Source: Heterostelium multicystogenum (Eukaryota > Evosea > Eumycetozoa > Acytosteliales > Acytosteliaceae). From it: a stretch of DNA of 64,000 nucleotides. Below, one piece after another: positions 1 through 11,428 of this stretch (its first letter is position 1; every line of letters starts with the position of its first letter). Under the pieces are notes generated by a model, which did not search any database, was not told the origin of the DNA, and saw only the letters and a program-made list of their open reading frames with translations. The position numbers and the translations under genes are program-made. The stretch lies in NCBI GenBank assembly GCA_003667245.1, contig RCNN01000071.1, forward strand, positions 28,454-92,453. Reading direction: 5' to 3'.

Positions 1-378
1 TCTCAGCTTCAAATAGGATGCATATTGAAATATCTTTGACACCGATGCAGAGACATTGTCTGCAAAGGCCTGAGGATTCTCATGGAATTGCGATAGTTTG
101 ATGGACTCGGCTGCCGCCTTTGCAATCTCTGCGTTCTTTAACAATCTGTTATTTAAATCCATTCATAAAAAGTTGATTAATAAGCTACCAACTGCTATGC
201 CTAATGCTCTGATTGCATACCTTTTAATTTCAGCACCATATACAATGTGTAGAATCTTGATGGTTTCATTTCCGATGGAACGACAACTCTCGGAGATGGC
301 GGACCAAGCCTTTTTCTTGTCGGGTTGACTTGAAAACTGGTAAATTGATTCCAATGCTTTCTTTTTAGTGATATCCAT
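1..378 (-). CDS. unknown protein, 3' part beyond the window edge
   Basis: Two exons are visible. The first starts with ATG at 378 (MDITKKKALESIYQF) and ends at 221. An intron at 146-220 has GT and AG ends and contains an in-frame stop. The second exon (145 to 1) continues in frame (LLKNAEIAKAAAESI) and leaves the window. The product is at least about 100 residues, helical and charged, with no signal peptide or membrane segment. I do not recognise the family. The intron call rests on the canonical borders and on the frame being kept, with a stop removed by splicing. Confidence 0.6.
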
Positions 379-555
379 TTCTGTTTAATCAGATGGTAGG
401 TCATGTGATATTTAAATTAGTTTCCATTTTAGTATTATATATCAATGTGTGAATCGAGTGGGTGTGCTAAGCACTGCTGTGGTTGGTTGGGGTTGTTCTT
501 TTGGTAAAAGAGATTATCCAAAAAACACTCATTGCTTTGTTGATTGATTGATCGA

Positions 556-1055
556 TCAATTAGATATATATATATTCTAAATATCTGCTAATTGATGATG
601 GTGATGATGGTGAAGGTGATAGTGAGAGTATTTGGTCAAACATACTTGATGAAGCTTCTAATATTTCATTTTTTATATCTGGATAATCTTGATATTCTTC
701 GTTTGCCATGCTGCTGAAATCTCTGCTACTGATGCAGATGCATTTGCAACTGCAGACTAGTGTGTTGGATTAATAGTATGCTCTTTCGGAGACTGAAAAT
801 AAAATTTTTGATTATAATAACCTACAACTTCTTCAACAGGTAAATTTGGCATTTCTCTCCTGTAGCATGACAACCATCAGAATCAGCTGACTTATATTCT
901 CTGATAATTGCTCCAACAAATGTTGGGCTAATCATATCATTGCATGTAGAATTGATGTAAATAAGAGGCTCTTTCTCGCGTTCAACCAACCAATCAATCA
1001 ATCAACACAAGTCTATCTTACCAAATGTTTGATCCGATGAGAATTCATCTGACAT
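556..1055 (-). pseudogene. broken unknown coding region
   Basis: From ATG at 1055 the frame reads MSDEFSSDQTFG, meets one TGA, then runs on as protein-like sequence (EPLIYINSTCNDMISPTFVG). Protein-like sequence continues in a second frame (MPNLPVEEVVGYYNQKFYF) and in a third (ANEEYQDYPDIKNEILEAS) up to a stop at 556. The pieces lie in order on one strand, so they look like one gene with a stop and at least two frame changes. It could be a decayed gene, or a live gene with sequence errors or an unrecognised intron. I could not assign a family. Confidence 0.35.
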
Positions 1056-2605
1056 CTCTTATCCTATATCAATATATAAATTTACAAAAATAACCAATGA
1101 ATGAATGAAAATAATAATCTATATACACCTGTCTGTTCTTTCCTATCTGTTTTTCTATTTATCTATCTATCTAATTAATAATATGATTGTCTTTTTTCCT
1201 GATACTGCAACCTGCTCCTGTTATTTTCTTTTCTTTTCTTTTCTTTCAATACTAATACAACAAACACTCACTTTCTCCTATACTATTATTATTTAGTGAG
1301 GTTTTCTTTCCTGTGTTTCCTTCTTTCCTACTATTACTTTATGATAAGCACCAAGTTGATTTGGTTAAACTAAATTGATAGTATTTAGTTTAGTTAGTCA
1401 GGGTAAGGAGGATTGATTGTGTTTGTTTATAAAAAAATAAAAACAATAATTGAAGTTTGGTGAAGTGTCGCCAACAAAGCCAAGTTCAATTAATTTGAGA
1501 TGAGTTGGTTGGTGACTGTTTGTTGTTTGTTTATTTATTTATATCTATATTTGATGATATAATCTAAACTAAAACTAAAACTAAAACTACAATGTATTTG
1601 ATTCGCTTGTTGTTAGTTGCAGTTGATTATTATTATTATTGTTATTTAGGTGTAGAAATGATTCAATTAGGTTTAGTTTAGGTGTTGGATAATGTTTTTT
1701 CAATAATAATAATATTAATAATAAACCATTAATGGTGGGGTTGTTGTGGTGATGGTATGCAAGCAAGGTGCAGGTCCTAACAAAAATTTAAAAAAAGGTC
1801 CATCAAAACATCAGATTTTAATTTTTATTTAACTTTTTCTCCATCATCAACATAAGAAATATCCTATGTCAACAAGGGTTACCATACCAACATTTCATTA
1901 TTTTGGATTTTTTACCACCAACTTTTATATTAAAACAGATTTTTTCCGCAGGTAATCATTTATTTTATTATAATAATAAAAAGATGTAATCGACTTTATC
2001 AATGACTGATTGACACCTGACTCATTCACTGCCTGATTTTTTAATTGATAATGATTGATTGAATAATTGATTGATTGATATTAATCAAATTAATTGGTTC
2101 TAAATGTATTCCTTTAGAAAGTCTAGAACAAAACATACAGTATTTAGTCACTTATTAGACTAAGAATCTAGAGAGTGAATGAGTTTGCTAGGTAATTTTC
2201 AAATGAATTTTACTATGATGAAATATTGTGTTAGTCACTCACAGTTTCAAATCAAAAGTGGAGAATAATAAATTTAACAAAACATATCGATTTCTATTTG
2301 TGGGTTCAGTGGATAGTCTTAGATCTTAATGTTTGTTGGGAGAAGATCTTAAAAGAATAAATTATTGGATTTGGAAGAACTAATCATCAAAACAAGGTTA
2401 ACTCGAGTGTTTTGTGAAATAAGTGGAAGATCTAAACTAAATAACAATGGAAGTTGATTAATTGATTTTGGGAATTAAAAAAAAACAACCGAAATAAACG
2501 CAACACATTCATGTACAAATTAATAATTTTGGTTTTTATGAATATATTGGTAATAAATTGATGGTATTGACATGATACACAGGACTCAGGTATTAATATT
2601 GGGCT
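1056..2605. other. intergenic, no gene seen
   Basis: About 1.5 kb of AT-rich sequence with TGAT/TATC simple repeats, T-rich tracts and TTTTCTTTTC runs near 1225-1245. The only open frame of note is 63 residues (1105-1296, +), which is hydrophobic and built from TCTATCTATC-type repeats; I do not call it a gene. The right end lies beyond the transposase stop codon and may contain the left terminus of that element. Confidence 0.6.
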
Positions 2606-4629
2606 TTATTGAGAAGGATACCATTTCTTATGATCAGGTATCAAAAATCTATTGTGAATTGCAGCAGAAATAGTGTAGTTCATTTGATGTTTTTCAATAA
2701 GTTCATTTCTATTTGAAGGTGGATATCTGAGCTTCTCTCTACATATAGCCATTATTTTAATATCTTTAATTGCATTTTCAACAAGTGTTCTCACCGATGA
2801 GAAGGCTCTCCCCTGGTGTCCATCTTTCGGAAGTGTGAAAATATTCATATCTTCCATTCCACTGAAACCTTGATCTCCAATAACCAATTCATCCTCCAGA
2901 TGCCACGTGTATGGCTCTAGACTTCTACATATGAGATTGTCATTAAAAGAACCAGGGTAAGATTGAGACAGGTAAAGTACTCTTTTGTATTTAGGCGAAA
3001 TTCCGACTATTATGTTGATTGAATGCTGTTTCTTTTTAGTGGAGTAAAGGTCTGATTCTATCAGAGTATCTTGAGTTGATTCACAAGGTTGTTCCGTTCC
3101 ATCTAATATTAATGAACAAGAATTCTTTAACAATGATTCTGACAATCTCAACTCTCTAGTTCCCATAGATATAAATTTTTTCATAATTTGATATAGATTT
3201 AATTGGAATCTATCTATTCTTGCTCTTAGTGTAGATTCTGGGATTTGAAAGATGGATGCTATAAATCCATTTGTAGGATAATGTCGGATATGTAATAGTA
3301 CAATTACTAAACATTCATCTATACTTTTAGCTTTTGGGTGGTCTTTCAAGTACATATCTTTAATTACATTAAAGTGATCCTTCTCAATACCAAACAGACT
3401 TCGAAAATATATTTCTTTTTGATTCAAGACATACCTATAATAAACAGGTCTAATATAATTATAGGTTAAAAAATGTTTATTCCTTGAATATGGTCATATT
3501 ATTACTCAGTTTTCTTTCTTCCTCTTGTTGATCTCGTTGGTTTTTGTGGAGTAGAAGATGGTTGTATATCTTGCGAAGGGTCTTCTTCCACTTCTTCATC
3601 CTCAACTTCTTCATCTTCATCTTCATCCTCTTCATCTTCATCTTCTTCATAGTCTCCAGTTTCATCCTCTTCATCTTCATCTTCCGCTTCAGCACGGCTT
3701 AATTTCCTTGCTCCAGGTGATTCAGTTCTCTTTTGTTTGTTTGGTGTGTCCGATTTATTAGCTTCTTTTCCTCGCTTGAGTTGTTTTTGACCCTTGGATT
3801 GATCTTTTTTCTTTGCTCCTTTTCTACCAGATACAAAGTATTTGATCAGATATCTAACAAGATGGGATGCCTTGCAAAAAGGTACTGAGCCACCATTATT
3901 GCGAATCCAAATACCATCTCTATAGTTTTCTATTGGGGCTTCACAAACATATTCTGTTTCTAAGCTTTTTAAACCATTACATCCGTCGTCAACTTCACCT
4001 CTGTTCATTTCTTCTCGGACCATATTAAACATTCTTTGGCTGTTACTCTCATTGTCTGATCCGTATCGTAGGAGATCTTCCTCCGGGACTTGAGTCTCTA
4101 GGCTTAGATTACAATAATATTCTAAAATTTTTATTGTATCGCTTGATTTTAAACATTGCTTCTTGCAAAATAACAAAGTCTTGTTCTTGACATTAATCAA
4201 TGGTACCCTGGTGGTGCCCACTTTCTTACTATTACATATGACACACATCTTTCCACATAGTTTGGAGGCAATATCTGCAGGAGTATCTTTTGTAATTTCT
4301 CTTATTTGAGTTGCAATTGAGTTCAAAGCAGTGGAATTATTAGCGTTGACGCTGAAGGCTATTGTTGTTGCTTGGTTTTCAACTCTGGTACTCTGACTAA
4401 CTGTATTGTTGAGGATACTATTTGATCCTGTTAAGGATGAGGGTTTGGGTTGCGTGAAGTTATAAGGAGCTTTTTGAGGATGTTGGCAAAGACCGTTGCA
4501 ATCCATACATATGCACATTCTTGGAATGCGATTATCATCACAATAACTGCATAGACAGATAAATATATGAGACATATATAACATTTGTTTAATATATGAA
4601 TCACAGAATACACATTTAATATCATTCAT
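2606..4629 (-). mobile_element. DDE transposase with cysteine-rich, acidic N-terminal exon
   Basis: Exon 1 (4629-3506) encodes about 374 residues: a cysteine cluster at the N terminus (CVFCDSY, CLCSYC, CICMDCNGLC), more paired cysteines (CGKMCVIC), a lysine-rich stretch and a run of about 40 mostly Glu/Asp residues near its end. Exon 2 (3434-2606) encodes a DDE_Tnp_4/Harbinger-IS5-like transposase: an HTH-like segment (GFIASIFQIPESTLRARI), then LILDGTEQP, LVIGDQGFSG and VENAIKDIK, which supply the expected D, D and E. Exon 1 runs into TAA at 3502-3504. However, the GTAATA there and the TTATTATAG acceptor at 3435 remove a 71-nt intron and join the exons in frame (KKTE-YVLNQKEIYF), giving about 650 residues. 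The second exon alone has no ATG near its start. No frame breaks are seen. Ends and target duplication were not resolved. Confidence 0.75.
3435..3505 (-). other. proposed intron inside the transposase gene
   Basis: On the minus strand it begins GTAATA and ends TTATTATAG. It is 71 nt and AT-rich, as dictyostelid introns are. Splicing changes ACT GAG TAA into ACT GA|G TAT, removing the stop and fusing the two long open frames. Without splicing, exon 2 would need a TTG start. Confidence 0.6.
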
Positions 4630-5406
4630 CTTAGATCTTCAACAAATCTTAAAATATAAGAATAAAAAAAAGGTCCTTATTTATATTTGGTTGTAAAAGG
4701 CTTTATAGTAGTTAAATGTCTATAGATAAATGTAATATTACCTTTACAAAAAAAAGTAATCTGTACATAAATGTACATAAATAAATATAAAATTTAAGAA
4801 AATTTCATTTAATTTTGAATATTTTGATTTATTCAAACGAAATTGTTTGTACAATAACCGTTATTTTTTCAAATTTGAATTCTGTACTGTGGTGTTAAAA
4901 TATCTTTCTTTACTGATCAGTTTTTTTGCAAATTTTCAGGAGCTGATGGGTGCCGTTCCTCCATCCGAATCATCCGCCTAATCAATTACAAAATTTTAAT
5001 CATTGTTATTCATAACCATAAACCTCATATCTGTCTTTTTTGACAAAATGAATTGCTGTTTACGTTATAGTTTCAAAAAAAAAAAAAAAAAAAAACCCTA
5101 CTACTCCTCTAAACTATACATCCTATACTCCCCAAAGCCATATTAAGATATATGCTATGCATGTTGTTAACACCGTCCTCTTTGATTTGATAGAAATTCA
5201 ATCGAACAATTTACAAAAAATTGAATTTTTTTTTAAGAATTACCAAATAATATTTGATTGGACAGGGTGGCAGTTTGTTTGATGTTAGATATAGGACTGT
5301 GTCTTCAGTGCACTCACCCAGTAGTTAATTTCCCCAAGTTGTAAAATATATATATTTATTCTTTATCATTTGTAGTATATCATAAATATTAAGGGAAATC
5401 ATAAAG
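4630..5406. other. intergenic with 21-base poly-A tract
   Basis: AT-rich spacer between the transposase start and the Tgr-like gene. It contains repeated GTACATAAAT near 4765-4790 and a pure A21 tract at 5075-5095 followed by a short C/T-rich stretch. ATTTATGTACA on the minus strand near 4780 resembles ATTCATGTACA at about 2508-2518 on the plus strand, and might belong to the subterminal ends of the element; this is weak. The 3' part should hold the promoter of the gene at 5407. Confidence 0.5.
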
Positions 5407-8400
5407 ATGAACTATCATTTGATTGGTTTTGTTTTCCTCCTATTTTGTTCATCTTGCTATGGCCAAACTATTACATGGCCTGTAAATGGACATAAATATA
5501 CATTAATCTCTTACTCCAGACTTCAACACAAAACAGCTTTAATTTGTTCATTACAACAAGGGTAAGTTATGATATTACTTTTTATTATCAAAAGTTTTCT
5601 CACTTACACTTGGACCCATTGTCTTTTGAATTCCAAAGATATTTGGCGACATTTACATCAGCAGATGAATTTAAATACATTAAAAACCAATTTACTCTTC
5701 CTAAAATATGGGTTTCAGGTAAACTTTTAGATATTATACCTTATCCATTAAGGATTTGTGGACTAAATTAGTTTCCAATTACAACTAGGATTTCAAAACA
5801 ATAGTGGTGAATGGGTCTATTCTCTGGTCCTGAGAATGGCGCACCAATGTACACAACACCTCTTTCCGGACTCTGGCTTCTCTCAATGGTGTATTGGTGA
5901 GCCAGGAATGAATATGGATGAGAAAGTTATCGAATATGTAAATGATAAAGATTGCTTTAACAATGTAGGTCCAACTTCGAGTAGTCTTCCAGTTTATATG
6001 TGAAAAAAATGCATATCAGTATGAACCATATCTTCAGCCAGTTGAAGCATCGGGAGGAGAGGCTACCGCTTTAATTAATGATCAATTCCCATCGAACTAT
6101 GTTCCAGTAAACCTTACTGTTTCACTTAGAAATGTCAATGGTGGTCCATTATTCCAATGTGCCTCACCAACTTACAAAACATCACCTACTAGAATCACCT
6201 GTCAAATGCCAGCAGGAGATTCAGCAACCACCTATTATGTTTATTTTATCGATGGATCCTTTAACGGTAACTCGATTTACAGATATTCTGCACCTTCTAT
6301 CTCAGCTGTTTATCCACCTGTCAATTTCAATCAAGGAGCACCATTAACAATTACTGGAAAAGGATTTGGAAACGATCCTTCAAAAATATCTGCACAAGTA
6401 GGTGGTGTTACATGTTCCAGCATTCAAATGCTAATTCCCCAAACAGCATTTAAGTGTACTCTAAACAGTGATGTAACAATGGGACTCTTCCCAATTATAC
6501 TAAATGTTAATGGAGTACCTTCAAACTCAGTTGGAGCACCTTTCTGTAAGTAAATCATATTAATTAAAGTCCCTCTCCATCTAAATTAATTTTCGATTCA
6601 TCAGATAATCCTACCGATTATACATATTATATTTGCTCCTATACTAAGCAATCATTGGATGCTACAAATGATTTTGCAAAAAATTTAAAGTAGAAGGTAT
6701 TTCTGGTAACTTGGGTGCTATTACCACAGCAGCCCAATCTAATTTCCTATCCAAGGGATGTAGTCACATTTATGAGAGATCTAATTCAAAGCTGACAGAC
6801 TTATGGATGAACGCCTACCGTTCAGTAGATACTGGACTTATTTATTACTATGATGGACCAAAGAAAGACCAACCTCTTACTCTCTACAACTTAATTCCAA
6901 CAAATTTCTCTGTAAATTCCAATTTTATGTATGATCTTGATTATAATAATTGCTATGAAGTTGTAACAGGACCTGGATCAGCCTTGATAGCTTTCAGCAA
7001 TCCAAGTAAGTACAACTCATTTAAACAAACAAAATGGAAGTTTTAGTATTAATAGTTCACTTTAACTATAATGATATTTAGGTCTAGCTGTAAATGTATC
7101 CTCACCAATTTATATTATTGTTTCAACAGCGGGAGAAACTATCCAAATGAAAGTTATGTATCTTGCCAATACATTCACAAACATTACACTCATGTTGAAC
7201 AATGGAATGAATGTTCCTCGTGCTTCAGTTGACTATGACAACCAAATCATTTCGTTCAATTTCCCTGCGGGTATCAATGGTCCATTTTCAGCCAAGATCA
7301 ACCAAAACTCTTTAAACAACACTGGTTCCACCATCACCATTGACTACTTTTCTCCAATCATTTTGAGTACCAACACGCCTGCAACAGACGGACTTGGATT
7401 GACAGTATCCGGTATGAACTTTACTGATAATTCTTCCAATATTAAGATGGAGGTTCAGATTGGTTCAACATGGTTCAATTGTAATAATCTCAGGGTATTG
7501 AAACCTTACAATCAAATCACTTGTGATGCCCCAGGATATTATGGATTGGTACATTCGAGAATCACCATTGGAGTGAAGCAATCCGATGAATATTCCTTTG
7601 AGTATCAAAGACCTATTATCAGTGACATGACAGGAATATCAGCTGCAGGAGGTTTAATTACTGTTACTGGAACGAATTTCTTCAACAACTCCAATCTTAT
7701 TTCACTCAAGGTTTGGTCCAGCAGTGTGCAGCAATATTGAAATTCTTGTTCCACATACTCAATTCACTTGTAATCTTGGCCCTGGAAATGTCACCCAAAC
7801 AGCAGTTTTTAACATTAGGATCAACCATCACCAATCAAGTACCATATAACTACAGCTACTTACCACCAATCGTAACCAATTCTACCTCCGTAAAAAGCAT
7901 TACAGGAGGATCAGTAACAATCAGTGGAAGTAACTTTGCCAATTATTTGTTAACAGTAACCATTGGTGGACAACCTGTACCAAAACCAGTTTCAGATGCT
8001 TCTGGACACTCCATTGTCTGTAATTTCACAAGCAACATTGATAGTCAGGATCTTCTCTATGTTAATGTGACTGTAAATGGTTTGTCCGGAGGTGATAAGG
8101 TATTCAAATATGACTTCCCAGACTGCAAAAACGATTGTTCTGGTCATGGAAAATGTATCAATGGTCAGTGCAAGTGTGACGAGGGATGGGATCTTTGAAT
8201 GACTGCTCTGTTCAAGGAGGAGACAGTGGTGGTACTCCCAACCCAGGAAACAACGGAACTGGAACCCTCCAGGAAAGGGCTTCAACTTTACATCGGCCAT
8301 TTCTCATCTCCGTGAGGTAGACGATCAGGGAGTACCTATCATTCACACCACTTTGCCATTGACTTTTGGCCAACTGGACTGAGATTTCAAAGAACCAAAC

Positions 8401-9077
8401 CTACCAACATCTTGAAAGGTACATTCCCCAATGTCTCCAATGCAATTATCACAGTCAATGTTTCACTCACGAAAAGGAGACGACCATTGTCTTTGCAGGT
8501 CAAACCATAGTAATCCCAGCTACTCCCTCAAGTACGTGGCGTCCGTTCGAAAACTGGACCTTTGTTGATCAGCTCCATTCTCTACAAATCATCTTCAGTA
8601 CGAGTGCGCCAAAGACTACCAAAGTAGGCTGTGATGACCAAGACTCGGGATATGAGAACCAGTTCAACGAGTTCCAGGTGATTGCCGGAGAATCGGTCCT
8701 TCAGGCCAAGTTTGCCATGGTTTTGATTGTAGATAATCATGTGATGACTGCTTCGGTTAAGCCACTGCCAGCTAGCGATCCACTTATGGAAGAAGCCAAC
8801 AAAGCAAATGAAAGACTCACACAAATGACCGCAATAGAGTCGCCTGCATTCGGCATCAGTTGCACTGTTGATCCATCATTCAGAACATTGATCAACACCA
8901 AAGACTCGAAGCAATGCTCATCACCAGACAAGAAGTGGAGAAACAATTGTCATCATCGTTGTCTGCGTCGTTGGAGGTACCGCAATCATCACTGGAGCAG
9001 CCATAGCCATTCACAAGTCAAGGATCAACCGAAAGTATCGAAACGAAATGAAGCTCAAACAAATGGGTCACAACTAA
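5407..9077 (+). CDS. Tgr-like cell-surface protein (C-type lectin-like, IPT/TIG repeats, EGF, TM)
   Basis: ATG at 5407 opens a signal peptide (MNYHLIGFVFLLFCSSCYG). A C-type-lectin-like region follows (QQGYLATFTSADEF, FSQWCIGEPGMN). Several IPT/TIG-type repeats come next (PSISAVYPPVNFNQGAPLTI, PIISDMTGISAAGGLITVTG, SVKSITGGSVTISGSNF), and a second lectin-like stretch lies near 6605-7005. An EGF motif (CKNDCSGHGKCINGQCKCDE) is at about 8119-8178. The end has a transmembrane segment (TIVIIVVCVVGGTAIITGAA) and a short basic tail closing at 9077. Introns with good borders lie at 5562-5638, 5719-5788, 6546-6604 and 7006-7081. The frame changes at least eight times, usually by one base. The architecture is that of dictyostelid Tgr and related IPT adhesion proteins, some of which mediate kin recognition. 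The specific ligand is unknown. Confidence 0.75.
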
Positions 9078-9657
9078 ACAAAGCATATAAATAAAACATG
9101 AACAATATATTGTACTATAGTAAAGCATATATATAACACAGCCAAGCATCGTAACTTCTTCTTCTTCCTTCATTTTAAAGTATTTTATCAAGTGTCGTCT
9201 ATTTTGTTCGCACATTACTTATGTTTATTAAACAAGTATTGTTTATTATTACTATATATATCGGTATTGCTATTATTATTAATATTAATATTATTACTAT
9301 GAGATAACTATTTTATTGCTTTGGTTTTATATGATGTTCCATCTAATTTAGATAAAGTTATTTTTTGCATAAATCTGTTAATGCTTTAAAAACTATATGG
9401 CTCGGATATAGCCAACTCTGATAGAATCTATTGTATTATAATGTAACATTGTTAGTACATATTCGAAGAAACGAACAAACGTGTATAATGTTAATGTTTA
9501 ATTTTGCTCTATGTTATTATTATTATTCTTGTCTTCAATGATGTTATTTATTATTATTATTATATTATCGTTAAAGTATCAATAATACTATTGATCTAAA
9601 TGGTACTTCCATTAAGAATCATAGTTTATGTAGATAACAGTAGCATCAAGTTGATTA

Positions 9658-9712
<55 letters not shown>

Positions 9713-9752
9713 TTGATCTTTGATATCTATTGATCTATTGATCTATTGATAT
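9078..9752. other. convergent 3' spacer
   Basis: AT-rich sequence between two convergent genes (Tgr-like + and bL20m -), so it should hold both 3' ends. It has TTATTATTATT stretches, an ACT microsatellite (listed separately) and TATTGATCT repeats at 9713-9760. No coding region is apparent. Confidence 0.6.
9660..9711. repeat. (ACT)n microsatellite
   Basis: About 17 uninterrupted ACT units in the spacer between convergent genes. It is not within a coding region. Trinucleotide runs of this type are common in dictyostelid genomes. Confidence 0.95.
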
Positions 9753-10064
9753 CTATTGGCTATAGAATTTGATTTTGTTGTGAATGGTTTGTTTTCGAGT
9801 CGTGTTGTTGATTACCTTTCTATTAATGTGAATGTCAGAGGCAACCATTCCTCTAGTGAAAGCAATTGTAGTTAAATCGCGTGTTGTTTTGCACCAGCAT
9901 TGATACGTTGAATCCACATCGATCTCATATCTCTTTTGACGAGACGATCTTGAGACGTAGTTGTATTCTAAGCTCTTTTCGACTCTTTCTCTTGCGAGTG
10001 ATTTACAGTTCTTTGATCTTCCATAGAATCCCTTAGCCAATTTAAAAATCTTATCAATATTCAT
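9753..10064 (-). CDS. mrpl20: mitochondrial large-subunit ribosomal protein bL20
   Basis: The uninterrupted 103-residue product begins MNIDKIFKLAKGFYGRSKN. This matches the bL20 core: a lysine-rich start, then K-AKG-YYG-R, then a helix ending in a Tyr/Arg-rich SRSSRQKRYEIDV segment, where bacterial bL20 has YRDRRQRKRQFRQLW. bL20 binds 23S-type rRNA early in large-subunit assembly. A nuclear copy in an amoeba should serve the mitochondrial ribosome; the short basic N terminus could double as a targeting signal. The C terminus is divergent and ends without the usual last helix pair, but the length is close to the family's roughly 115 residues. It is intronless, and its 3' end faces the Tgr-like gene. 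Confidence 0.85.
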   Translation of the reverse strand: MNIDKIFKLAKGFYGRSKNCKSLARERVEKSLEYNYVSRSSRQKRYEIDVDSTYQCWCKTTRDLTTIAFTRGMVASDIHINRKVINNTTRKQTIHNKIKFYSQ

Positions 10065-10994
10065 TGTAGTTCTATTATATCTTTGAAAGCAACCACTAAA
10101 CAGATATTGATGATATAACTTATTCGAGTAATTACTGATCAGATGACAGCACTAATCACGATATCGAGTGAGATGGGGTCGGTCTCGCAGAGAGGTTTCT
10201 GAAATTTTTTGAAAATTAAAAAAAAATACATTTATCATTATACGAATGAATGAGGCTTGTCAATTAATCAAATGGATTCCTGCTGTGGATAGAATGATCA
10301 CTAACACATCCCAACTACAATATCGGCTCTTTTTGTCCATTGTAAAAATGTGAATTTCAAAATCCTCTGTAATCTATTATATATCTGGAGTAAGGCCAGC
10401 GCTACAATATTGAAATGATTTTAAATTGTACTTGGAAATATCCATTGACTTATCGTAAATTATCAATCTAACTAAATCTATATAACCTGTCAAACTTATT
10501 TGGAGGTGTGACTTTTTTTTCACTGATCCTGGATTAAATAAGATCCTATATAAATTTGTCAAGAACATCAAAGAAAGAAAATCCAATAAATATTAAATTT
10601 GGAATGGATGTACGACTAAGCAATTAAATCGGATGTGTAAACTATTGGACAATAGTTGAGCTCTGTAGTGTCCATGAATGTATGACTTGCTGTTGTGTTG
10701 TGTTGCGCGATCCGCAGAGATAATAGTTTTATTTTATAAATCTTTCATTGAAATAAATCTAACAACATCGTTGTGTTGAATCAATTACATGTCATGTTGT
10801 TGACTTCCAATGTTACTGTTAACACCAAGTTTGAAGATGAGTAACAGCTTGATTGAGGGAATATGATGCTTGTCGTGTTATTCTCTTCTCTTTTTGTTTT
10901 ACGTAATATACCCATCCTAGTGAGAGTCACATTGATGTGGATTGGTTTTGTTTTCGTTAAAACGACATGCCATTGTCATCTTTGGTTTGTAAAC
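10065..10994. other. spacer with a possible gene relic
   Basis: About 930 bp between bL20m and the LTO1 homologue, both on the minus strand. Apart from the short open frame at 10377-10586 (listed separately) I see no coding signal. It includes a GC-richer patch at 10170-10200 and a TGTTGTGTTG stretch near 10692-10710. Confidence 0.5.
10377..10586 (-). pseudogene. possible relic of an AMP-binding (4-coumarate-CoA-ligase-like) enzyme
   Basis: A 69-codon open stretch ends with SKYNLKSFQYCSAGLTPDI preceded by YIDLVRLIIYDKSMDI. In acyl-CoA/4-coumarate ligases the segment before the acyl-binding loop has a similar form (...Y-[DN]-L-S-S-[LF]-x-x-x-x-S-G-x-A-P-L). No start codon, no other ligase motif (for example the ATP loop SSGTTG) and no continuation on either side are visible. 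It is therefore at best a fragment, or a chance resemblance. Confidence 0.3.
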
Positions 10995-11428
10995 CTAGCT
11001 GGGCGATGTCAAGGTAAACTTCTGTCTAAATGTCTCCCAAAGGCATTCATTACATTTTCATCATTGAAATCCACTGATAGTCATTAATCATCTTTGTCAT
11101 TTACTTAGACTAGTCAATGCCCTATATTATATAATAAATAACAAACAAACAATAGTTAGACAACACAAGCAATTGTATAGTCTATAGACTTTAATTACTA
11201 TTATTACCTTTGAGAGAACTTATGTGTATCTTTATAATAAGTAGCCAAATAATTCCACATGGTTACACAACTATGAGTAACCAATCTCCTGACCCAATTC
11301 AGTACCTTTTGATAACCTAACTGAAATCCTTCAACATATCCAAGCTTCTGACCATCAACAACACCCTGATTCTTTGCCTCAGCATAGGTATTCTCCTCCA
11401 CCTTAATAATATCATCGAATTCATCCAT
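10995..11428 (-). CDS. lto1: LTO1/ORAOV1 homologue (Yae1-like deca-GX3 protein)
   Basis: ATG at 11428 gives MDEFDDIIKVEENTYAEAKN followed by the glycine-periodic stretch typical of LTO1: NQGVVDGQKLGYVEGFQLGY, then, after a one-base frame change, KGTELGQEIGY. A second change of opposite sign returns to SCVTMWNYLATYYKD. An intron at 11122-11207 leads to a last exon with ALTSLSK and FNDENVMNAFGRHLDR, ending at about 10995. Both early changes lie in or near short runs (CAAAAGG, TACTCATAG) and compensate each other. LTO1 pairs with Yae1 as the adaptor that brings the Fe-S targeting machinery to the ABCE1/Rli1 protein; I infer the same role here. The C-terminal frame is the least certain part. Confidence 0.7.

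Noticed and set aside
3558..3761. plus-strand Leu/His-rich frame
   Set aside because: It is the reverse of the Glu/Asp run in the transposase exon.
9660..9711. CRISPR-like or tandem array
   Set aside because: It is a pure trinucleotide microsatellite without spacers.
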